A DNA stretch of 64,000 nucleotides, taken from JAWKTV01 sp041398905 (GTDB taxonomy: Bacteria > Planctomycetota > Planctomycetia > Planctomycetales > Planctomycetaceae). This document shows, piece after piece, positions 18,427 through 27,755 of this stretch; position 1 is the stretch's first letter, and every line of letters begins with the position of its first letter. The position numbers were made by a program, and so were the translations under genes. The stretch spans positions 1 to 64,000 of the forward strand of contig JAWKTV010000018.1 of assembly GCA_041398905.1 (NCBI GenBank), written 5' to 3'. The notes under the pieces were generated by a model. It was not told where the DNA came from, made no database searches, and worked only from the letters and a program-made list of their open reading frames with translations.

Positions 18427-18456
18427 TGTTGATCCTGTCGAGCCGTCGGCGAAATG

Positions 18457-19428
18457 CTACGGCGCATCGTTGGGCGGGTCGAGTCGCCAGCCGGGCTGGG
18501 TGAGCGGCGGCAAGTCCGAGGGAGCGGTGAGCGGGGCGTAAAGTTCCGGACGTCTGGCGCGCAGATAGCGATGTCCCGACGCCGCCTCCAGCTTGTCGGC
18601 CGTCACCAGACCAACGCAGAAGTCGTCGTCCAATTCGTGGCACTCGCACAGCACCTCGCCAAACGGGTCGAGCAGCATGGCGTTGCCGTTCCGCACTTCA
18701 CCATGATCCAGGCCGATCGGATTGCTGAAGACGGCATAGACACCGTTCTCCCACGCGCGGGCCGGTAGCCACCGCATCAGCCATCCGCGTCCCTTGGGGC
18801 CGTTCAGTTCCTGCCGAAGCCGCACGGGGTCGTGCGCGCGGTTGTGCCACAGGGCCGGGTCAACCACTCCCCGTCCGGGCATCGTTGAGGGCAGGCAGCC
18901 GGTGACGTGCGGCATGAACACGATCCTGGCCCCGCGCAGAGCCGCGATGCGGACGTTTTCCGGCAGATTGTTGTCGTAACAGATGAGAATTGCGCAGCGC
19001 CACCCGGCGATGTCGAACAGTGTGAACTCGTCGCCCGAGCTGATGTGCGGATTGACGAAGGCGTGCAGCTTGCGATGTCGGGCGATGAAGCCCTGCGGGC
19101 CGACGCAAACGTAGGTGTTGAACACCCGATCGCCATCGCGCTCGAACAGGCCCGCCAGCAGGTAAATGACATGCGTCGCCGCGATATCGCTGAGGCGACG
19201 CACCGACGGCCCGTCGGGCACCGGCTCGGCGATCTCCAGCAACTGGGGCTTCGTCAGCGACTGCGCGAACGAGTACGCGGAGATCGAACACTCGTGGAAC
19301 GAGACAACCTTTGCACCGGCGGCGGCGGCCTGTGCGCTCAGCGCCGCGATGCGTCCAAGGTTGTACGGCTTGTCGCCGTCGCGATGCTCAAACTGTACGG
19401 CGGCGATGGACAGGTCGGCCGGCGGCAT
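18457..19428 (-). CDS. Carbon-nitrogen hydrolase (nitrilase family)
   Basis: A 323-residue nitrilase-superfamily amidase. The catalytic triad is visible: Glu46 in FHECSIS, Lys120 in RHRKLHAF and Cys150 in ILICYDNNLPE. RGWLMRWLPARAWENGVYAV and SNPIGLDHGEVRNGNAML are the later conserved blocks. The family hydrolyses C-N bonds in amides, carbamoyl compounds or nitriles. The closest relatives by motif are N-carbamoylputrescine amidase/omega-amidase-like enzymes, but the substrate is not fixed. Its stop lies 30 bp from the HAD start in the same direction, so the two may be co-transcribed. Confidence 0.93.
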   Translation of the reverse strand: MPPADLSIAAVQFEHRDGDKPYNLGRIAALSAQAAAAGAKVVSFHECSISAYSFAQSLTKPQLLEIAEPVPDGPSVRRLSDIAATHVIYLLAGLFERDGDRVFNTYVCVGPQGFIARHRKLHAFVNPHISSGDEFTLFDIAGWRCAILICYDNNLPENVRIAALRGARIVFMPHVTGCLPSTMPGRGVVDPALWHNRAHDPVRLRQELNGPKGRGWLMRWLPARAWENGVYAVFSNPIGLDHGEVRNGNAMLLDPFGEVLCECHELDDDFCVGLVTADKLEAASGHRYLRARRPELYAPLTAPSDLPPLTQPGWRLDPPNDAP

Positions 19429-19494
19429 GAGTGATCGACCTGACGGTGTCTCGCAGAGCGTTGGCGGTCCGGGCTTCTCGCGCGGCGGCGAGCG

Positions 19495-19857
19495 CTATTC
19501 CCAGAACTTCTCTTCGCCGTGCCAGTTCAATGACGGTCGGGCTTCCACCTTGCAGTCACCTGTGACGCGGGTCTGGCAGGCGAGACGCACCGGCTTGTCG
19601 CTCCCCAGCTTGGCGAAGAAGCCGAACGGGTTGATCAGCATGTGCAGCCGTTCCCACAGACCCGGCTTGGTGAGGTTCTCCTCACCCCGTTCGACCTTGA
19701 CCTGACAGCTACAGCAAATCCCGTTGCCGCGGCAGTTGAGGTAGCGGTGGGGGCCGGAGTACAGTTCGACTCCGTTCTTCATCGCCTCCTTGCGGAGATT
19801 GGCCCCTTGCGGCACTTCGATCGAGCGTTTGTCGTTGACGAATTCGACGATGGGCAT
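19495..19857 (-). CDS. 2Fe-2S ferredoxin
   Basis: A 120-residue plant-type ferredoxin. The cluster ligands are in YLNCRGNGICCSCQVKV (C-x5-CC-x-C pattern; the family is C-x4-5-C-x2-C) and the distal Cys in VRLACQTRV. MPIVEFVNDKRSIEVPQGAN is the first beta strand pair and sets the start at 19857. The upstream in-frame ATG would add a non-homologous hydrophobic stretch. It carries electrons in an unidentified reaction. The insert LWERLHMLINPFGFFAKLGS between the ligands matches ferredoxins seen in planctomycetes and cyanobacteria. Confidence 0.9.
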   Translation of the reverse strand: MPIVEFVNDKRSIEVPQGANLRKEAMKNGVELYSGPHRYLNCRGNGICCSCQVKVERGEENLTKPGLWERLHMLINPFGFFAKLGSDKPVRLACQTRVTGDCKVEARPSLNWHGEEKFWE

Positions 19858-20082
19858 GGCAGTGAGGAACAGGAACGAGCAAAGGCCAAAGGGAGTTCTG
19901 AGGCTCAGAGAATAGAGTCGACACGAGACCATTTCCAGCGGAAACTGACCGGTCACCGGGTTTGGGAACCGGACGGTGCTTCGCCTTGTGCGGCTCGGCC
20001 AGTTGCCGAACCAAGAGAACTCGACAGAATTCGCGTGCCGCCGCAGCTTCGTTCGTCCCTCCGGTACACCGCGCCAGGACTC

Positions 20083-20739
20083 ATGATTATCACCATCGAC
20101 GGACCGGCCGGAACCGGGAAAAGCACCGCCGCACGCTCGCTCGCGGAACGACTCGGCTTCGCCTACCTCGATACCGGGGCGATGTACCGTGCGGTCGGGC
20201 TCGCCTGCCTGCGGCGGGGCGTCTCACCCGACGACGAAGCGGCCTGCGGATTGCTCATGCGAACGGTGAGCATCTCCGTCGACGGCCAGCGTACCTGGCT
20301 TGACGGTGAGGATGTCTCCGAGGAGATCCGCTCGCTGGAGGTAACCTCGGCGGCGTCGGAGGTCGCGAAGAATGGCGGAGTCCGGGCGGCGCTCGTCGAC
20401 CTGCAGCGCTCCATCGCCTTGACGGGCGACTATGTTTGCGAGGGGCGGGACCAGGGAACCGTCGCCTTCCCGGACGCGGAGATCAAGTTTTACGTCTCCG
20501 CGACGCCAGAAGTCCGGGCCGAGCGTCGCCGCCAGGAACTGCTGACCAAAGGGGCGGACGTCCCCGGCGAGGAACTGCTGCGGCAGATCACCGAACGAGA
20601 CCAGCGCGACCAGGAACGGGCAGTCTCGCCGTTGAGGCCGGCGGACGATGCGATCGAGATCGACACCACCGACCTCGACAGCGAAGCGGTGCTGGCCCGG
20701 CTCGAGACGGAAGTCCGGGCGAAGCTGGCCCCGCGATAG
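20083..20739 (+). CDS. cmk: Cytidylate kinase
   Basis: A 218-residue CMP/dCMP kinase. The P-loop is IDGPAGTGKSTAARSLAE, followed by YLDTGAMYRAVGLACLRRG, the CMP-binding block. The hallmark GRDQGTVAFPDAEIKFYVSA is present (most members have GRDiGTvVfPdA), then AERRRQELL and ERDQRDQERAVSPLRPADDA (lid and NMP site). The ATG at 20083 directly precedes the P-loop strand. It phosphorylates CMP for nucleotide and phospholipid synthesis. Length is standard. Confidence 0.97.
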   Translation: MIITIDGPAGTGKSTAARSLAERLGFAYLDTGAMYRAVGLACLRRGVSPDDEAACGLLMRTVSISVDGQRTWLDGEDVSEEIRSLEVTSAASEVAKNGGVRAALVDLQRSIALTGDYVCEGRDQGTVAFPDAEIKFYVSATPEVRAERRRQELLTKGADVPGEELLRQITERDQRDQERAVSPLRPADDAIEIDTTDLDSEAVLARLETEVRAKLAPR

Positions 20740-20979
20740 TCGCTGGCCGCTCCCGAGGACAGCGGTGCGTCGTTGCCAGCCGACCCGTGCGAAGCTCCCG
20801 CTTCCGCCGCATGGGATTCCCCAGTCGACTCTCTCGAAATCCACGGCGGCCGCGATAAACTCACGAACATTGTGAGCCGCCTCAATGTCCGGTGGACGAC
20901 ACCCCACCGCGGGGCATGTTCCGCTCCGCCTTCGGTTCACGCTTCTCCCGACACCGCTTGTACTTCAAGGCTTGTTCCC

Positions 20980-22196
20980 ATGGCTGATTCCGTCGTTCTC
21001 GCCTACAGCGGTGGCCTCGATACGTCCGTCCTCGTCGGCTGGCTGATGGACGAGGGGTACGAAGTCCACTGCCTTACGTCGATCTCGGCCAGCCGTGCGA
21101 GGACCGCAAGGCGATCCTGCAGAAGGCCAAGAAGATCGGCGCGAAGACCTCGATCGCCGTTGATGTCACCGAAGAGCTCTGTCGCGACTTCGCCTTCCCG
21201 GTGCTGCAGTGGCAGGCGAAGTACGAAGAGGTTTACCTACTGGGCACTTCGATCGCCCGACCGCTGATCGCCAAGGCCTGTCTGCAGCGGGCCCGTGAGG
21301 TCGGTGCGGTGGCGTTCGTGCACGGGGCGACCGGCAAGGGGAACGATCAGTGTCGCTTCCAGCTCGCCGCCGAGGCACTCGATCCGAAGGTCCGCGTCAT
21401 CGCCCCGTGGCGGATGCAGGCGTTCCGCGACAAGTTTCCCGGCCGCACCGAGATGCTGGCCTACTGCGATGAAAAGAACATCCCGGTCAAGGCGACCGCC
21501 AAGAAGCCGTACTCTTCCGACGAGAACTGCCTGCACATCAGCTACGAAGCCGGCAAGCTCGAAGACCCGGCCGTCGATGGCATTCCGGTCATCGACTTCG
21601 GCATGAGCGTCTCGCCGCAACAGGCTCCCGACAAGGAGACCGAGGTCCGCATCAGTTTCGAGCACGGCGTCCCCGTGAGCGTGAACGGCAAGAAGCTTAC
21701 CGCCAACAAACTGGTCGCCAAGCTCAACGACATCGGCGGAGCCAATGGTGTTGGGCGAATTGACGTGGTCGAGAACCGCTTCGTCGGCATGAAGAGCCGC
21801 GGCGTTTACGAGGCCCCCGGCATGACCTGCCTGTACACCGCTCACCGCGCGCTCGAACAGCTCACCATCGACCGCGACCTGATGCACCTCCGCGACCGCA
21901 TCAGTCCCGAAGTGGCCGAGATGGTGTACTACGGCTTCTGGTACTGCGCGAAAATGGATGCCCTGATGGCGTTCATCCGCGAGACGCAGAAGCCCGTCAA
22001 CGGCGAGGTGACGCTCGGCCTGTACAAGGGCAACTGCCGTGTCGTCAGCCGCAGGTCGCCCAACAGCCTGTACGACGAAGCGATCGCCTCGATGGAAGGG
22101 GGCGGTTCGTACAACCAGGACGACGCCGAAGGCTTCCTCCGCATCATGGGTCTGCCGCTGCGGGTGCAGGGGCAGGTGACGCCGCGGGCGTACTGA
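20980..22196 (+). CDS. argG: Argininosuccinate synthase, one frameshift
   Basis: ArgG condenses citrulline and aspartate with ATP. The N-terminal PP-loop is VVLAYSGGLDTSVLVGW. After GYEVHC the frame shifts near 21073: coding resumes in another frame as VDLGQPCEDRKAILQKAKKI, then LLGTSIARPLIAKA, FVHGATGKGNDQCRF, SRGVYEAPGMTCLY and KGNCRVVSRRS. The text TGCCTTACGTC would read correctly (CLYV) with one extra base, so a 1-nt deletion explains it. ArgG is normally needed for arginine synthesis and the rest is intact at about 405 residues, so an assembly indel is more likely than inactivation. Confidence 0.95.
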
Positions 22197-22386
22197 GAAG
22201 CGGTCGCGATGACTCGCGAGTCAGTCCGGGTTTTTGCGCACGCCCATCTTCAAGAACGGGCCGCAGTCCCCGGCACCTGGCGAGTCTCGCCTGTTAGAAT
22301 CGCGGTGTTGCGAACCAGTGGGGAGCCGCTCTTGCCCCTGGTTCCGTCGAGTTGCCCTTCAGGCCCCGCGCCAGGAGTGAACGCAA

Positions 22387-22758
22387 ATGACGATTTATGA
22401 AGAGATCGGCGGAGCACCCGCGATCGATCGGCTGATCGAGGAGTTCTACGTCCGCGTGCGAGGTGATGCCGAGCTGGCGCAGTTCTTCGACAACGTGTCG
22501 ATGGACCGGCTGCTGCGGATGCAAAAGGAGTTCTTCGCCGCGGCGCTGGAAGGGCCGATCACCGCCAGCGACATCGATATCTCCCGTGCCCACGCCGGCC
22601 TTGGGATTAAGCTGCGACACTTCAACCGGTATGTGCAGCATCTGCTGCAGACGCTTGAGGCGCACGCCGTCCCGCGACGACTGCAGCAGGAGGTGATTCG
22701 CCGCATCTCCACCTATGTCGATCAAGTGACCGGCGAAGTCGGTGCCGCGGGCGATTGA
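22387..22758 (+). CDS. Truncated haemoglobin
   Basis: A 123-residue group I-like truncated globin. MTIYEEIGGAPAIDRLIEEF opens the fold, FYVRVRGD holds the B helix, and DISRAHAGLGIKLRHFNRYV contains the proximal His (AHAGLGI) of the F helix. Such proteins bind O2 or NO at haem. AGGAG lies 7-12 nt upstream of the ATG. It stands alone in a 190-bp gap after argG, and the sequence gives no partner gene. Confidence 0.92.
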   Translation: MTIYEEIGGAPAIDRLIEEFYVRVRGDAELAQFFDNVSMDRLLRMQKEFFAAALEGPITASDIDISRAHAGLGIKLRHFNRYVQHLLQTLEAHAVPRRLQQEVIRRISTYVDQVTGEVGAAGD

Positions 22759-22875
22759 TAGTCTGCCCAAGGACTGCGGCCGGCCGTCGCCGAGTGAGCT
22801 TGAACACGCGAGGGCGGGGCAATCCGTAGCGGCGGGCACGGCCGTGCGGTCAGTTCACCGGACATGATGCGGGCC

Positions 22876-24351
22876 TCAGTCAAAGTGGACTCGCGCCTTT
22901 CGCTCCTCGATCCGCCGCAGGAACACTTCCAGGATGCGGCGGTACAGTTCGTCCCGCAGCACCTGATCTTCGACGCCGCTGTCGATGTTCGGGTTGTCGT
23001 TCACTTCAATCACCGTAAACTTCCCGCCCGACTCCTTGACGTCGACGCCGTACAGCCCGTTGCCGATGAGGTTCGCCGCCTTCAGCGCCACTGACACCGC
23101 CTTGCGCGGCGCCATCTCGACGGGGACCGTCTCCCACTTGCCATATTTCCCGCGCGGCGGGCCATCATGCTTGATGATCTGCCAGTGCTTCGGGGCCATG
23201 TAGTACTTGCACGCGAACAGGGGTCGCTGGTCGATGATGCCGATTCGCCAGTCAAAGTCGGTCGGCAGGAACTCCTGCGCCACGACCAGTTCCGAGTCGG
23301 CAAAGAACCGCGTCAGTCGCTCCTGCAGTTCCTCTTCGTTCTCGGCCTTCACCACGCCGACCGAGAACGCACTGTCGGGCTTCTTGATGACGATCGGGAA
23401 TCCGAGCGCTGCCCCCAGGCCGCTGGCGTTGTCGCGATGCACGACGATCGTCTTCGGAATCGGCACCTTGTGGCGCTGCAGCAGCTCCGCGAGGTACACC
23501 TTGTTCGAGCACCGGGCGATCGACTCCGGGTCGTCCATCACCACCAGACCTTCTCCAGCCGCCCGTCGCGAAAAACGATACGTCGAGTGATTCACCGCCG
23601 TCGTCTGGCGAATGAACAGCGCGTCGAACTCGCTGAGTCGTCCGTAGTCATCCGGCGTGATCAGTTCGACCGCGAGACCCAGCTTTTCGCCGATCTTGAT
23701 GAACTTCTTCAGCGTCTCCAGATCCGACGGCGAATTGTCCCCTTCATCGGGGTCCCACAGTATCGCCATGTCGTATCGCGTCTGCACCTTGCGGGTGCGG
23801 CTGACGCTTTGCCCGGAACAGTGCTTCGCGGCGGCGTCGAGGATGAACGGCCAGTGCGAGTCAGGCACATCCCCCGTCGATACCGCCTTCACCCCCCGCA
23901 GCGACCACGTCCCTTCGTCCCGTCCGAACCGAAACCGCATCAACGGGACGTGAAACTGATTGAACAGATGCCGCGACAGACGCTCATACCGCTTCGCCAT
24001 GTTGCGTCCGAAGTAGACGCTCAGAATGAAGCTGTCCGACTGCAAAGGCTGCAGCGATTCCTGAATCACGTCTTCGAGGTCGTCCGAGACGAGCCGGACC
24101 ATCGCCGGGGACTTCAGGTCCTGGAGTGTGATGATGCTCGGCGACGGTCGATGCCCGCGGGCCTCGGCCAGCAGCGAAACGTAGTAGCCGAGGCTCTGGT
24201 ACTTGTACGACTTGCACAGGTTGATGAGCCGCAGATTCTTCCGTGCGGCGAAGTCCGGATTCGTCAGATAGGTCCAGCCATCGACGACTTCAACGTTCGG
24301 CAGTTGAAACGGCCAGTCTTTGGCGCGCTCCGTCACGATGACCGTGGGCAT
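22876..24351 (-). CDS. RimK-like ATP-grasp ligase with RLAN N-terminal domain
   Basis: A 491-residue protein. Residues 1-200 match the RLAN domain that precedes some RimK-like ATP-grasps (VIVTERAKDWPFQLPNVEVV, LINLCKSYKYQSLGYYVSLL). The ATP-grasp half begins near 290: MDDPESIARCSNKVYLAELL, PKTIVV, LGFPIVIKKPDSAFSVGV (ATP lysines), VVAQEFLPTDFDWRIGIIDQ and VIEVNDNPNIDSGVED (metal site). RimK-type enzymes join an amino acid or peptide to a carboxylate. I chose the ATG at 24351 (MPTVIVTERAKDW). The C39-like peptidase gene just upstream on the same strand (101-bp gap) is the expected functional partner. Confidence 0.9.
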   Translation of the reverse strand: MPTVIVTERAKDWPFQLPNVEVVDGWTYLTNPDFAARKNLRLINLCKSYKYQSLGYYVSLLAEARGHRPSPSIITLQDLKSPAMVRLVSDDLEDVIQESLQPLQSDSFILSVYFGRNMAKRYERLSRHLFNQFHVPLMRFRFGRDEGTWSLRGVKAVSTGDVPDSHWPFILDAAAKHCSGQSVSRTRKVQTRYDMAILWDPDEGDNSPSDLETLKKFIKIGEKLGLAVELITPDDYGRLSEFDALFIRQTTAVNHSTYRFSRRAAGEGLVVMDDPESIARCSNKVYLAELLQRHKVPIPKTIVVHRDNASGLGAALGFPIVIKKPDSAFSVGVVKAENEEELQERLTRFFADSELVVAQEFLPTDFDWRIGIIDQRPLFACKYYMAPKHWQIIKHDGPPRGKYGKWETVPVEMAPRKAVSVALKAANLIGNGLYGVDVKESGGKFTVIEVNDNPNIDSGVEDQVLRDELYRRILEVFLRRIEERKARVHFD

Positions 24352-24452
24352 GGGGGTAAGTGGTGGGTAGTGGGCGGGAGTGAGTGGAACGCGGGGGGGA
24401 GTGACTGGGAGGGCGTGGCTTGCCAGACGCCGGCTGCATGCGACTGATTCAA

Positions 24453-25250
24453 TCAAGGCCCGGGGACGACAATACTGGAACCATCGGCCGACTCGTTGAC
24501 AGGCTGTTCACCGTTCCCCTTGCCCCCCTTCCTCGCGGGGCGGATCACCAGCAGATTGGCGTCATAGGTCAGGATCCCCAGCAGGATGGCGTTGAGGACC
24601 CGGTCGAGGTCCACCGGGTAAACATGATCCGCGCCCAGCGGATTGGGAGCGAGCGGGTCCGCGATCAACACTTCCCTTTCTTCGGAGTCGTAACCGCACA
24701 ACACCACGAAGTGCCCCTGGGGCCAGCCGCCAATGTCGTCAGGAAACGCCTTCTTACCGCTCGGGTCGACATCGAATCGCTCCCGGGAATCGCCGTACAG
24801 AAAGGTGGAACTCAACCCGGTCAGCAACGGTACGTTCTTTTTCAGGAACCTGCGGATCAGGTTCCCGGTTAGTACTTCCATTTCGATTTCGCCGCCGAGC
24901 CGCAGGAACTCGATGTAAGCGTCGCAGGCCATGCTCAGCTTGGCCGAGTTCTTCCGATGCTTCTGGGCCAGCAGGCAATCCGCCAGCGGCGGTGCTCCTT
25001 CGCGGAACCACGTGGGATCGAACACCTGCATGTTGAAGGTGAAGATCTTCGCCTCGAAGCCTCGCTCCAATGCGTCGCAACCGAGAAACACCGCCAACGT
25101 CCCACCGTCAGGCAGTGCCCCGACCTCGTTGATGAGCTGGTCAAGCTCGACGTCCAGCCCGAAATACGCGTACACCGAGTGCAGGCACGTCGGTCCGCAC
25201 GTCGTGTCGTCGGGCTGACGCAGAATGTGATACGAAAGTTGGCTTTCCAT
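24453..25250 (-). CDS. C39-like papain-fold peptidase
   Basis: A 265-residue cysteine peptidase-like protein. DDTTCGPTCLHSVYAYFGLD holds the catalytic Cys with its preceding oxyanion residue, and GGWPQGHFVVLCGYDSEERE the catalytic His, followed by VLIADPLAPNP with the Asp/Asn. No export signal is present, so it is cytoplasmic, unlike C39 domains fused to ABC exporters. It lies directly upstream of the RLAN/RimK-like ligase. Pairs of amide ligases and papain-like peptidases are known from genome surveys of peptide-tag or small-peptide systems, which suggests that one makes and the other trims an amide bond. The role is inferred. Confidence 0.82.
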   Translation of the reverse strand: MESQLSYHILRQPDDTTCGPTCLHSVYAYFGLDVELDQLINEVGALPDGGTLAVFLGCDALERGFEAKIFTFNMQVFDPTWFREGAPPLADCLLAQKHRKNSAKLSMACDAYIEFLRLGGEIEMEVLTGNLIRRFLKKNVPLLTGLSSTFLYGDSRERFDVDPSGKKAFPDDIGGWPQGHFVVLCGYDSEEREVLIADPLAPNPLGADHVYPVDLDRVLNAILLGILTYDANLLVIRPARKGGKGNGEQPVNESADGSSIVVPGP

Positions 25251-25403
25251 CGCCGTAGGCGATCTCCGGAAAATTGACGACAGCAGATTCTAGAGATCGA
25301 TGCGGTCAGTGGGTAGTGGGCGACGGAACAGCCAGGTCGGCGCATCGCTGTGTCCGCCCCGCCGCTCCTGCCGGACTGTTGCCGTCGAATCTTCCCCGGC
25401 AAA

Positions 25404-26813
25404 TCAAGTTCGCTGCCCAGCCGAGGTCATGACCAGCCGCCGCACTTCAGCCGCCAGAAAGAACGAGCCGGTCGCGCAGATCAGGTCGTTCGACGTTGCC
25501 AGTTGCCGGGCCAGCGCGAGCGCCGCGGGCGGATCTTCGGCCAGATGGATCGTCGCTCGATGATCCGCAGGGAGCAACTCCGCGAGTTCCGACGGCTGGA
25601 CTGCCCGCGGGTTGCCGACAAAACGTGTCAGGATCAGTTCGTCGCACTCCATCGCGACCTGTCTGAGCATGGCCCCGGCGTCCTTGTCGCGCGAGGCGGC
25701 GAACATCAACACCCGCCGATCAACCGGCAGCGGCGACAGCGTTTTCAGCAGACCTGCGATCGACGCTTCGTTGTGCGCCGCGTCGACGATCAACAGCGGG
25801 TGACGGCCGACGACCTCGATCCGCAGCGGCCAGCGTGTCTCCTCCAAGCCCCGCTTGATCGCCGCCGGTGAAATGCGAAAAGCACCCGTGTGATCAAGCA
25901 GGTCCGCCGCCGAGACCGACAGGGTCGTGTTGAGCTGCTGGTGCTCGCCGGGCAGCGGGACGATCAGGTCTCGATGTGATCGCCAGCCGTTCGCGATATC
26001 GACCATCACCCGCGGCAGCGGAGCGTCGCGGCTGGCTGGGTCGGCGACGTGCGCCCGCCACGACAGCTCCCGCCCCGCGAGGTGCAAAGGTGCGTCGTGC
26101 CTCCAGGCGAACTGCTCAATCACCCCGGCCGGCTCTGGAGCCGTCACGCCCGAGAGGACCGGTACACCGGGCTTGATGATGCCCGCCTTCTCGCCGGCGA
26201 TTTCGCCGAGGGTCTCACCCAGCAGTCGCGTGTGGTCGCGGCTGATGCTGGCGATGATCGTCACCAGCGGCCGGCAGAGATTCGTGGCGTCCAGTCGACC
26301 TCCGAGTCCGACTTCGAGCACCACCAGCTCCGCCCCGGCTTCCCGGTAGTACAACCAGGCGAGCGCGGTGATGAGTTCAAAGAACGTGGGTCCACCCAGA
26401 GTTGAAGCATCCAGTTCCTCGGTCACCGGACGCAGCTCGTCCAGCAGGGCCGCGAAGCGAGCCTCCGGGATCGGCACGCCGTCCAGTTGAATTCGCTCCT
26501 CGAACCGTTCGATGTGCGGCGACGTGAACAGCCCGGTGCGAATGCCCGCCGCCCGGCAGATCGACGCGAGCATCGCCGCAGTCGAGCCTTTTCCTTTGCT
26601 TCCCGCGATATGGACGCAAGGCACCGACCGCTGAGGGTTGCCCAGCCGCTCCAGTAGCGCCGCCATGCGGTCCAGGCGGAACGCATCGGTGGCGGAGCGA
26701 GTCGGAGGCTGACGCTCGTAGTCGATTCGGCCCAACAGAAACCGCGCGGGCTGGATGTCAGCGCACGGGCTAGACGCCCCGGACGACGGGAGTGGAGTCG
26801 GTGCGTCAGCCAT
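25404..26813 (-). CDS. folC: Folylpolyglutamate / dihydrofolate synthase
   Basis: A Mur-ligase-family FolC of about 469 residues adding glutamate to folates. P-loop: VHIAGSKGKGSTAAMLASIC. LFTSPHIERFEERIQLDG and VVLEVGLGGRLDATN are family signatures, SRDHTRLLGETLGEIAGEKA is the Mg/substrate loop, and LLIVDAAHNEASIAGLLKTL the C-terminal domain start. The ATG at 26813 (MADAPTPLPSS) is chosen; an upstream start adds low-complexity sequence. Residues 1-35 remain a non-conserved tail. The downstream 150 bp to the C39 gene have no clear terminator. Confidence 0.95.
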   Translation of the reverse strand: MADAPTPLPSSGASSPCADIQPARFLLGRIDYERQPPTRSATDAFRLDRMAALLERLGNPQRSVPCVHIAGSKGKGSTAAMLASICRAAGIRTGLFTSPHIERFEERIQLDGVPIPEARFAALLDELRPVTEELDASTLGGPTFFELITALAWLYYREAGAELVVLEVGLGGRLDATNLCRPLVTIIASISRDHTRLLGETLGEIAGEKAGIIKPGVPVLSGVTAPEPAGVIEQFAWRHDAPLHLAGRELSWRAHVADPASRDAPLPRVMVDIANGWRSHRDLIVPLPGEHQQLNTTLSVSAADLLDHTGAFRISPAAIKRGLEETRWPLRIEVVGRHPLLIVDAAHNEASIAGLLKTLSPLPVDRRVLMFAASRDKDAGAMLRQVAMECDELILTRFVGNPRAVQPSELAELLPADHRATIHLAEDPPAALALARQLATSNDLICATGSFFLAAEVRRLVMTSAGQRT

Positions 26814-27169
26814 AGAGGTGTCGCGCGGCTGTGTGGAATCGAGTGCAGGATCAGGCGATGGCAAGTTACGCCGCATTGATACGATGAACTCCGCTGGCGA
26901 CAGTTTCAACAGCATCGGGTCGGCGAAGCACCGATTTCCATCCGACCGCCGGACCGCGGGGAGCATTCCCGCGGATCGCCTGCTCGTCGCCCGCCGTGGA
27001 TCGTCGCCCCGCGGCCGTCGTTAGACAGGTTCCGTCACTGGGGCTGCGTGATCGGCGGACTCGCATTCGCGCAGCCACGGCGGTATGAGGGAACTCAGCT
27101 GCGCCGCTGCCGCCGTCGGTGCGAGCAACGCTCCATCACACAGGTTCTCGGACTGCCCCGCCTGCAACC
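26814..27169. other. Intergenic between divergent folC and ybeY
   Basis: About 355 bp holding the promoters of both genes. No specific promoter boxes, RNA or repeat can be supported. Confidence 0.4.
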
Positions 27170-27697
27170 ATGCCTTCCTCGCCTCCACGGTACCGCGTCG
27201 CGATCTCCGACCAGCAATCGACCCTCGATATTGACCGGGCATGGGTCCGGAAGGTGGTGCGGCGAGCATTGAAGGACGAAGCGGTCGCTTCCGCCGAGAT
27301 CAGCATCGCGATCGTCGACGACACCGAGATGCGGGAACTGAATCGCAGGCACCTCAATCACGACTACGAAACCGACGTCCTGAGCTTCGTACTGGAGGTC
27401 ACGAGAACGGATGGCGCGGACAATTCCGCCCCCGCCGGCGACTCGGCCTCAGCCCCGCCGCGTCGCGGTCGGGGGTTGCGAATCGAGGGGGAGATCATCG
27501 TCAGCACGGACACTGCCGCGCGGGAGGGGCCGCTGCACGGGTGGTCCGCCGAGCACGAGCTGACGTTGTATCTCGTCCACGGATTGCTGCATTTGTGCGG
27601 ATACGACGACAAAACTGGTAAAGAACTTTCCAGAATGCGGACCCGTGAGGCCGAAATCTTGAAATTCTTCGGTCTCACGCCACACTATACGAGTTGA
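27170..27697 (+). CDS. ybeY: Endoribonuclease YbeY (rRNA maturation factor)
   Basis: A 175-residue UPF0054/YbeY metalloprotein acting in 16S rRNA 3' processing. ISIAIVDDTEMRELNRRHLN and YETDVLSFVLE match the family (LN..yR..d..TDVLSFp). The metal box is YLVHGLLHLCGYDDKTGKE. The first two His are present, but the third ligand, His in most members (GYDH), is Asp. A Ser/Ala-rich insert (about 80-100) lengthens the protein. ATG 27170 (MPSSPPRYRVAIS) is preferred to an earlier in-frame ATG. It is followed by a CorC gene, as in the ybeZYX-corC order of many bacteria. Confidence 0.92.
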   Translation: MPSSPPRYRVAISDQQSTLDIDRAWVRKVVRRALKDEAVASAEISIAIVDDTEMRELNRRHLNHDYETDVLSFVLEVTRTDGADNSAPAGDSASAPPRRGRGLRIEGEIIVSTDTAAREGPLHGWSAEHELTLYLVHGLLHLCGYDDKTGKELSRMRTREAEILKFFGLTPHYTS

Positions 27698-27755
27698 TAC
27701 GGGGCGGCGATCGCCTGCATCGTGCCCTTCGCGACTGTGACTGTGAGACAACATC

